The notes under the pieces: model-generated
The model's input: only the letters and a program-made list of their open reading frames with translations
What the model was told of the DNA's origin: nothing
Databases searched by the model: none
In this document: piece by piece, positions 7,271 through 12,449 of the stretch
Position numbering within the stretch: the first letter of the stretch is position 1
Layout of the letters: each line of letters starts with the position of its first letter
NCBI GenBank assembly: GCA_938017765.1
Contig: CALIJH010000064.1
Location: forward strand, 1 to 12,449
Direction of reading: 5' to 3'
Source: an uncultured Leptotrichia sp.
GTDB lineage: Bacteria; Fusobacteriota; Fusobacteriia; Fusobacteriales; Leptotrichiaceae
Length of the DNA: 12,449 bases
Made by a program: the position numbers and the translations under genes

Positions 7271-7386
7271 TTCTTTCACGTATAATTCGGTTCAATAAAA
7301 TCATTTTTTCGTTATTTTTTACTATAAGTATTTTTCTATTTTTAATATAATTTAACTATAGCAGACTTAAATTTAACCGAAATATA

Positions 7387-7400
7387 CTCCTCCTTTCCCT
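7387..7400 (-). other. Orphan Shine-Dalgarno-like tract upstream of the M20 gene
   Basis: Read on the minus strand this is AGGGAAAGGAGGAG, the strongest ribosome-site match in the divergent gap. No ATG, GTG or TTG follows it within about 15 nt, and it lies about 115 nt before the M20 start. It may be the scar of a lost gene or a leader feature. The wider gap 7280-7609 also holds a 9-bp direct repeat, AATAAATCT, at 7450-7458 and 7463-7471. I found no convincing minus-strand promoter. Confidence 0.4.
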
Positions 7401-7536
7401 GTAAAATATTGTATTTAGTTTTATCCTATCATATTTTGGAATTCTTATCAATAAATCTTATTAATAAATCTGTCATATAAAGATTAATTTTTTATCATTT
7501 TATGTTTTTATTTTCAAAAAATATGTCAATTAATTA

Positions 7537-7574
7537 TATTTTACCTTGACTTTTAAGATAATTAAGGTAAAATA
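7537..7574 (+). promoter_or_regulatory. Promoter of the ABC transporter operon with an overlapping inverted-repeat operator candidate
   Basis: The -35 box is TTGACT (7546-7551) and the -10 box is TAAAAT (7568-7573), with a 16-bp spacer. The predicted start is near 7580, about 30 nt before the gene. TATTTTACCTT (7537-7547) and AAGGTAAAATA (7564-7574) form an exact 11-bp inverted repeat with a 16-bp spacer, covering parts of both boxes. That placement suits a dimeric repressor. The motif is not a textbook Fur box. The ribosome site GAGAGGG is at 7596-7602. Confidence 0.65.
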
Positions 7575-7609
7575 ATAGTGTCAAAAATTTTTAGAGAGAG
7601 GGAAAAATC

Positions 7610-8662
7610 ATGAAAAAGAAAATTCTGTTATTATTAGTAACTTTGGTACTTTTAACTTTAACAGCTTGCGGCAAAAAAGGAGAATCAGGTTCTTCAGACA
7701 GTAAAAATGCCGAAATCAAAGGAAAAATCGTTATTTATACTTCGATGTACGAAGATATTATCGACAATGTGAAAGAAAAATTGAAAGAGGATTTTCCTAA
7801 TCTGGAAGTAGAATTCTTTCAGGGAGGAACGGGAACATTACAATCAAAAATCGTAGCAGAAATGCAGGCAAATAAATTAGGTGCGGATATGCTTATGGTT
7901 GCAGAGCCGTCTTATTCGCTGGAATTAAAAGAAAAAGGAGTTTTACACGCTTATCTTTCAAAAAATGCTGAAAATTTAGCATTGGATTATGACAAAGAGG
8001 GATACTGGTATCCTGTCCGTATATTAAATATGGTACTGGCTTATAATCCTGACAAATACAAAAAAGAGGATTTGGCTCAATCTTTCGACGAATTTGCGAA
8101 AAAACCGAATTTAGCAGGAAAAGTTTCCATTCCTGATCCATTAAAATCAGGAACAGCTTTAGCGGCAGTATCAGCATTGACTGACAAATATGGAGAAGGT
8201 TATTTTGAAAGTCTTTCCAAGCAGAAAGCAGTTGTGGAATCAGGTTCCGTTGCAGTTACAAAACTGGAAACAGGTGAAGCCGCTCAGATCATGATACTGG
8301 AAGAATCTATTCTGAAAAAAAGACAGGAAGAAGGCTCTAAACTTGAAGTGATTTATCCTACTGACGGAATAATAGCTATTCCAAGTACAATTATGACTAT
8401 AAAAGAAGAAATGTCGCCTAATAAAAATATAAAAGCGGCAGAAGCTTTGACTGACTGGTTCTTATCTCCAAAAGGACAGGAAGCAATAGTGGAAGGTTGG
8501 ATGCACTCTGTACTTAAAAACCCTGCAAAAGCTCCTTTCGATGCTTTGGCTACTCCTGAAATTCTGAAAGCAGCTATGCCTATAAACTGGGATAAAACTT
8601 ATCACGACAGAGACAAATTACGTGAAATTTTTGAAAAATATATAACAAAAGCACCAAAATAA
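7610..8662 (+). CDS. ABC transporter substrate-binding lipoprotein (Fbp/Afu type)
   Basis: This 350-residue protein has a lipoprotein signal: MKKK, a Leu-rich core, and the lipobox LTAC with Cys20 as the predicted lipidated residue. The mature part begins with a Ser/Gly linker and then KIVIYTSMYEDII, typical of the first strand of the iron/thiamine/phosphonate group of type II periplasmic binding proteins. LSPKGQEAIVEG near residue 290 is another family landmark. It captures the ligand outside the inner membrane and delivers it to the permease encoded next. The adjacent Tyr-Tyr pair that coordinates ferric iron in classical FbpA is not visible (the region reads IYPTDGIIAIP). Ferric iron is therefore only one option; AfuA-type sugar-phosphate or phosphonate binding should be considered. 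The gene starts the operon after a good promoter and ribosome site. Confidence 0.85.
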   Translation: MKKKILLLLVTLVLLTLTACGKKGESGSSDSKNAEIKGKIVIYTSMYEDIIDNVKEKLKEDFPNLEVEFFQGGTGTLQSKIVAEMQANKLGADMLMVAEPSYSLELKEKGVLHAYLSKNAENLALDYDKEGYWYPVRILNMVLAYNPDKYKKEDLAQSFDEFAKKPNLAGKVSIPDPLKSGTALAAVSALTDKYGEGYFESLSKQKAVVESGSVAVTKLETGEAAQIMILEESILKKRQEEGSKLEVIYPTDGIIAIPSTIMTIKEEMSPNKNIKAAEALTDWFLSPKGQEAIVEGWMHSVLKNPAKAPFDALATPEILKAAMPINWDKTYHDRDKLREIFEKYITKAPK

Positions 8663-8680
8663 ACTGATAGAAATTAGAAA

Positions 8681-8714
8681 AATGGAGCATATCCCGGCAG
8701 GAGTATGTTCCATT
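8681..8714 (+). promoter_or_regulatory. Intercistronic hairpin between binding-protein and permease genes
   Basis: AATGGAGCATA (8681-8691) pairs with TATGTTCCATT (8704-8714), giving 11 pairs including one G-U, with a 12-nt loop that itself holds CCCGG. The T-containing run after it is interrupted (GAAAATTTTAATTTT), so termination would be partial. Such hairpins often protect the upstream message and lower downstream expression, which would suit a binding protein needed in excess of its permease. Confidence 0.6.
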
Positions 8715-8745
8715 CTGAAAATTTTAATTTTGAAAAGAGGAAAAA

Positions 8746-10422
8746 ATGGCAAAAAAATATAACATAGACATAAAGTGGATAGTCATACTGATTGTTGTAG
8801 CTTTCTTAGTAATATTTGAAGTTATCCCTTTATCTTATTTATTAATCCGTTCTCTGTTTCCCAAAGGAAGCTTTTCATTAGAATCTTTTAAGAGAGTATA
8901 TACTTACGATTTAAACTGGACAGCATTAATAAATACTATCGTAATTTCGGGATTAACAACTATATTCGGAGTTATACTTGCTTTTCCGTTGGCATTTTTA
9001 GTGGGAAGGACAGATATGTACGGCAAGAAGTTTTTCAGAACTTTGTTTGTTACTACATATATGGTACCTCCCTATGTCGGTGCAATGGCATGGCTAAGGC
9101 TTTTAAATCCAAATGCAGGGGTTCTAAATAAATTTCTTATGCAGATTTTTAATTTATCAAAAGCTCCTTTTAATATTTACACAGTAGGAGGGATAGTCTG
9201 GGTACTTACCTGTTTTTACTATCCTTATGCTTTTATAACAATATCAAGGGCAATGGAGAAAATGGACCCGTCATTGGAAGAGGCTTCTAAAATATCGGGT
9301 GCTTCTCCTCTTAAAACATTGATGACAATAACTATTCCCATGATGACGCCAAGTATAATAGCCGCGGGACTGCTTGTATTTGTAGCTTCCGCTTCTGCAT
9401 TCGGGATACCGTCGATTATTGGAGCTCCGGGACAGATATATACCGTAACTACACGTATCATAGATTTTGTACATATAGGTTCCGAAGAAGGTCTGAATGA
9501 CGCAATGGTACTGGCAGTATTTCTAATGGCAATAGCAAATATAGTTTTATACATTACGACTTTCGTAATAGGAAAAAGACAATATATAACAATGAGCGGA
9601 AAATCTACAAGACCTAACATCGTAGAATTAGGGAAATGGAGATTGCCGATAACAATAATTATTTCAATTTTCTCATTTTTCGTAGTAATCCTGCCTTTTG
9701 TTACTGTGGCACTTACTTCTTTTACGGTAAATATGGGAAAACCTATAGGTCTGTCAAATATGTCAATGAGTGCATGGAATAAAGTATTCTCAAGGGCTTC
9801 AATACTAAGCTCAACTAAAAACAGTATAATCGCGGGACTTGCAGCGGCATTCTTCGGAATTATGATTTCGTGCATAATGGCGTATTTATTGCAGCGAACT
9901 AATGTAAAAGGAAAAAGAATTCCAGATTTTCTTATAACTTTGGGTTCAGGAACTCCGAGTGTTACAATCGCTCTCGCACTTATAATATCCATGAGCGGGA
10001 AATTTAAAATCAATATTTACAATACACTTACAATAATGATTATAGCCTATATGATAAAATATATGCTTATGGGGATGAGAACAGTCGTTTCCGCAATGAG
10101 TCAGGTACATCCGTCATTGGAAGAAGCGGCACAAATTTCAGGTGCCAACTGGCTGCGTATGCTGAAAGACGTAACTCTGCCATTAATCGGAGCAAGTATT
10201 GTCGCAGGGTTCTTTCTGATATTTATGCCGTCATTCTATGAATTGACGATGTCCACTTTACTTTATTCGTCAAACACAAAAACAATAGGTTACGAACTGT
10301 ATATTTATCAGACTTATCACAGTCAGCAGGTAGCAAGTGCCCTTGCAACAGCTATTTTATTATTCGTAATCATTGTCAATTATCTTTTGAACAAATTGAC
10401 AAAAGGGCAATTTTCAATTTAA
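8746..10422 (+). CDS. ABC transporter permease, fused two-domain (FbpB-like)
   Basis: This 558-residue inner-membrane protein is built from two homologous halves, each with about six membrane helices. Each half carries the EAA loop that docks on the ATPase: EEASKISGASP (residues 178-188, Gly185) and EEAAQISGANW (459-469, Gly466). The loops are 281 residues apart, showing an internal duplication and fusion, as in FbpB/AfuB-type permeases. One chain therefore supplies the whole translocation channel. The ribosome site AAGAGG (8735-8740) is 5 nt before the ATG. The gene is second in the operon, 83 bp after the binding protein with a hairpin between, and 15 bp before the ATPase. Substrate specificity is set by the binding protein and is not certain. 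Confidence 0.9.
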   Translation: MAKKYNIDIKWIVILIVVAFLVIFEVIPLSYLLIRSLFPKGSFSLESFKRVYTYDLNWTALINTIVISGLTTIFGVILAFPLAFLVGRTDMYGKKFFRTLFVTTYMVPPYVGAMAWLRLLNPNAGVLNKFLMQIFNLSKAPFNIYTVGGIVWVLTCFYYPYAFITISRAMEKMDPSLEEASKISGASPLKTLMTITIPMMTPSIIAAGLLVFVASASAFGIPSIIGAPGQIYTVTTRIIDFVHIGSEEGLNDAMVLAVFLMAIANIVLYITTFVIGKRQYITMSGKSTRPNIVELGKWRLPITIIISIFSFFVVILPFVTVALTSFTVNMGKPIGLSNMSMSAWNKVFSRASILSSTKNSIIAGLAAAFFGIMISCIMAYLLQRTNVKGKRIPDFLITLGSGTPSVTIALALIISMSGKFKINIYNTLTIMIIAYMIKYMLMGMRTVVSAMSQVHPSLEEAAQISGANWLRMLKDVTLPLIGASIVAGFFLIFMPSFYELTMSTLLYSSNTKTIGYELYIYQTYHSQQVASALATAILLFVIIVNYLLNKLTKGQFSI

Positions 10423-10437
10423 AGCAGGAGGAAAAAT

Positions 10438-11508
10438 ATGGCTTCGGTAACAATAACGGGAGTAACAAAATCATTTGGAGATGTTCAGGTCTTACAGGAA
10501 TTCAACCAGAAATTTGAAGACGGGGAATTTATAACTCTGTTAGGTCCTTCGGGCTGTGGGAAAACTACTATGTTGAGACTTATCGCAGGTTTTGAAAAAC
10601 CCACAAGCGGAGAAATCTATATAGGAGATAAGGTTGTATCAGGAAAGGACAACTTTATTTCTCCTGAAAAAAGGGAAATAGGAATGGTATTTCAGTCCTA
10701 TGCGGTGTGGCCTCATATGAATGTATATAACAATATTGCATACCCTTTAAAAATTAAGAAAGTAAATAAAAAAGAGATAGAAGAAAGGGTCAATCAGGCT
10801 TTGAAAATCGTTCATCTGGAACAGTATAAGGACAGATTTCCGTCAGAACTGTCAGGAGGTCAGCAACAGAGGGTAGCCTTGGGAAGAGCTCTTGTAGCAC
10901 AGCCTGAAATACTACTACTGGATGAGCCTTTATCCAATCTGGACGCAAAGCTGCGTGAAGAAATGAGATATGAAATCAAGGAAATAACAAAAAAATTAAA
11001 AATTACAGTGATCTACGTAACTCACGACCAGATAGAGGCAATGACTATGAGCGACAGAATAGTCCTTATCAATAAAGGAGAAGTTCAGCAGGTAGGAACT
11101 CCACAGGAGATTTATTCCCGTCCTAACAATGTGTTTGTTGCAAATTTTGTAGGAAAAGTGGATTTCATAAAAGGAAAAGTAGAAAATGGAAACATTCTCT
11201 TAAATAACAGTAACGGTCAGAGTCTACCTAATACAAGCTCTTTTTCAAAAGACGTTATAGTAGCTATCAGACCTGAAAACGTTATTCTTTCAGATGACGG
11301 AAAATTGACAGGAAAAGTATTTTCCAAATTTTATCTCGGAGACTGTAACGACCTTAGAGTCGAAGTTGGAAATGGAAATATTTTGAGAGTTACTGCGAGG
11401 GCTTCTACTTATGATACTCTGAAAATAGGAGAGGAAGTTAGGCTGAAAGTTCTTGATTATTTTGTATTTGAAGATGACGGAAAAGACCAGACTAAAATTA
11501 TGACATAA
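10438..11508 (+). CDS. ABC transporter ATP-binding protein (FbpC/PotA-like)
   Basis: This 356-residue cytosolic ATPase powers the importer. All nucleotide-binding motifs are intact: Walker A GPSGCGKTT (36-44), Q-loop Gln86 in FQSYAVWPHM, signature LSGGQ (138-142), Walker B ILLLDEP with Asp162/Glu163, D-loop NLD, and switch His196 in VTHDQ. A C-terminal TOBE-like region of about 110 residues follows (IRPENVILS), typical of the iron, polyamine and sugar subfamilies. The ribosome site AGGAGG (10426-10431) is ideally spaced from the ATG. The gene is third and last in the operon; its stop is followed by the palindromic element that may also serve as terminator. It probably forms a homodimer under the fused permease. 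The VWPHM after the Q-loop is common in FbpC-type ATPases. Confidence 0.92.
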   Translation: MASVTITGVTKSFGDVQVLQEFNQKFEDGEFITLLGPSGCGKTTMLRLIAGFEKPTSGEIYIGDKVVSGKDNFISPEKREIGMVFQSYAVWPHMNVYNNIAYPLKIKKVNKKEIEERVNQALKIVHLEQYKDRFPSELSGGQQQRVALGRALVAQPEILLLDEPLSNLDAKLREEMRYEIKEITKKLKITVIYVTHDQIEAMTMSDRIVLINKGEVQQVGTPQEIYSRPNNVFVANFVGKVDFIKGKVENGNILLNNSNGQSLPNTSSFSKDVIVAIRPENVILSDDGKLTGKVFSKFYLGDCNDLRVEVGNGNILRVTARASTYDTLKIGEEVRLKVLDYFVFEDDGKDQTKIMT

Positions 11509-11530
11509 TCAATAATATTAAGGGAAAAAA

Positions 11531-11783
11531 TAAAAGGGTTATTTCAAAGAATAAAAAAATATAATAAATTTAATCCAAGAAACGATATTTATGAATTCTT
11601 TAAAATTTTACAATTTAAAATAAGAAATGAACGTTAGAAAAAATTATTGTTTGAGCCATTGGCGAGTTTATAATTTTTTCTTAGTGAATGATTATTTTAA
11701 ATCAGTTAAATTTTAGCAAATGAATAAATACGTTTCTTGTTTTATTTATTTTCTGATTTTCACTTTTTGAAATAACCTTTTTA
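11531..11783. mobile_element. MITE-like long imperfect palindrome, about 253 bp
   Basis: The ends are inverted: TAAAAGGGTTATTTCAAAG at the left, and CTTTTTGAAATAACCTTTTTA at the right. Inner segments also pair in the same order: AAGAAACG with CGTTTCTT, TTTAAAATTTTA with TAAATTTTA, and AGAAAAAATTAT (11636-11647) with its exact complement at 11670-11681. The loop of about 22 nt contains GAGCCATTGGCGAG. It has no coding potential. The structure is that of a short non-autonomous element or a decayed one; I could not define a target duplication. It fills most of the fbpC-like to guaA gap and could act as a terminator when transcribed. Confidence 0.65.
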
Positions 11784-11795
11784 TTTTAATTATTA

Positions 11796-11824
11796 TTGAT
11801 TTATCGCATAAAATAATATATAAT
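11796..11824 (+). promoter_or_regulatory. guaA promoter
   Basis: TTGATT (11796-11801), a 17-bp spacer and TATAAT (11819-11824) make a near-consensus sigma-70 type promoter. The predicted start is near 11831, giving a leader of about 42 nt. I see no room for, or sign of, a purine riboswitch. The promoter begins 13 bp beyond the MITE-like element. Confidence 0.75.
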
Positions 11825-11872
11825 TTGTTAATAATAATTAATAAAATAATTTTTATAGATAGAGGTGAAATT

Positions 11873-12449
11873 GTGAAAGAGAAAATCATAATTGTTGACT
11901 TCGGTTCACAATACAGTCAACTTATTGCCAGAAGAATTAGAGAAATGGAAGTTTACTGCGAAATTGTGCCGTTTATCGACATTGAAAAAATTAGAAAAGG
12001 GAAAGAAAAAATTAAAGGAATAATCTTTTCGGGAGGGCCTGCATCAGTTTATGAAAAAGATTCCCCTACTGTCGATAAAGCAGTTTTTGATTTGGAAATT
12101 CCTATACTGGGAATATGTTACGGAATGCAGCTTATTACACATCTTAACGGTGGAAAAGTCGAAAAAGCCGAGTCAAGAGAGTTCGGAAAAGCTATTTTAG
12201 AAGTAATTGACGACAGAAATCCTTTACTTTCAGACATTCCAAAAACTTCGAGCATATGGATGAGCCATAACGACCATATTACAGTACTGCCTGACGGCTT
12301 TGAAATAATCGCCAGAACAGACTCATCAATCGCGGCTATTACAAATAATAATGGCATCTATGCATTGCAATTTCACCCCGAAGTAGTTCATTCTGAATGT
12401 GGAACTGAAATAATTTCAAACTTTGTATTTAATATATGTAAATGTGAGA
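11873..12449 (+). CDS. guaA: GMP synthase (glutamine-hydrolysing), N-terminal part, cut by window end
   Basis: The window holds the first 192 residues, which make up the class I glutamine amidotransferase domain. Diagnostic motifs are VDFGSQYSQLIARR at the N-terminus, FSGGPASVY (52-60), the nucleophile Cys82 in GICYGMQ, and His168/Glu170 in FHPEV. This domain releases ammonia from glutamine for the ATP-PPase domain, not in view, which aminates XMP to GMP in purine synthesis. The start is GTG at 11873, set by AGAGGTG at 11861-11867 and by the family N-terminus; there is no upstream in-frame alternative with a ribosome site. It is transcribed from its own promoter and is not part of the transporter operon. 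The full-length enzyme is normally about 510-520 residues. Confidence 0.96.
   Translation, partial: MKEKIIIVDFGSQYSQLIARRIREMEVYCEIVPFIDIEKIRKGKEKIKGIIFSGGPASVYEKDSPTVDKAVFDLEIPILGICYGMQLITHLNGGKVEKAESREFGKAILEVIDDRNPLLSDIPKTSSIWMSHNDHITVLPDGFEIIARTDSSIAAITNNNGIYALQFHPEVVHSECGTEIISNFVFNICKCE

Noticed and set aside
9225..10013. Long minus-strand open frame of 262 residues inside the permease gene
   Set aside because: It lies antisense to a clearly identified membrane protein and shows no family motif or ribosome site; it is a by-product of the permease codon pattern.
11825..11872. Purine riboswitch in the guaA leader
   Set aside because: The predicted leader is only about 42 nt and shows no stem-loop pattern of that class.
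1..12449. tRNA or rRNA genes and CRISPR arrays
   Set aside because: No cloverleaf, rRNA-like block or regularly spaced short repeats were seen on either strand.

Overview
The sequence is strongly AT-rich and its codons favour A and T endings (AGA, ATA, AAA). It carries modular CdiA-type toxin cassettes, an M20 hydrolase next to a DUF3100 membrane protein, and an iron-type ABC transporter. This combination suggests a Fusobacteriota anaerobe, most likely Leptotrichia or a close relative. The assignment comes from gene content and style, not from a database match.

Positions 1-4632 are a contact-dependent inhibition (CDI) / polymorphic-toxin region. It opens with the 3' end of a large CdiA-like exoprotein ending in an EndoU ribonuclease domain, followed closely by a probable immunity gene. 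A 127-bp repeat with a built-in intrinsic terminator comes next. Behind it lies a second CdiA C-terminal module with no recognisable start of its own, then a second candidate immunity gene, then a second copy of the repeat at about 97% identity. The layout is trunk-toxin-immunity-repeat / orphan toxin-immunity-repeat. It fits a stored, promoterless cassette that could be swapped into the upstream cdiA by recombination. The toxin domain of the second cassette and both immunity proteins belong to no family I can name with confidence.

Positions 4719-7279 hold a minus-strand operon of three overlapping genes: an M20 amidohydrolase, a DUF3100 integral membrane protein and a small five-helix membrane protein. 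The 11-nt overlaps and strong internal ribosome sites imply coupled translation. A two-part membrane carrier supplying an acylated or aminobenzoyl-amino-acid substrate to a cytoplasmic hydrolase is a reasonable inference.

A divergent intergenic region (7280-7609) holds a good promoter for the plus-strand genes. An 11-bp inverted repeat overlaps its -35 and -10 boxes. Positions 7610-11508 encode an ABC importer of the Fbp/Afu class: a lipoprotein binding protein, a fused two-domain permease and an ATPase with a C-terminal TOBE-like region. A hairpin lies between the binding-protein and permease genes. Ferric iron is the conventional substrate, but phosphonates or sugar phosphates are possible in this class.

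The 364-bp gap at 11509-11872 is mostly a 253-bp imperfect palindrome that looks like a MITE. It is followed by a near-consensus promoter and the 5' part of guaA (GMP synthase, glutaminase domain), cut by the window end.
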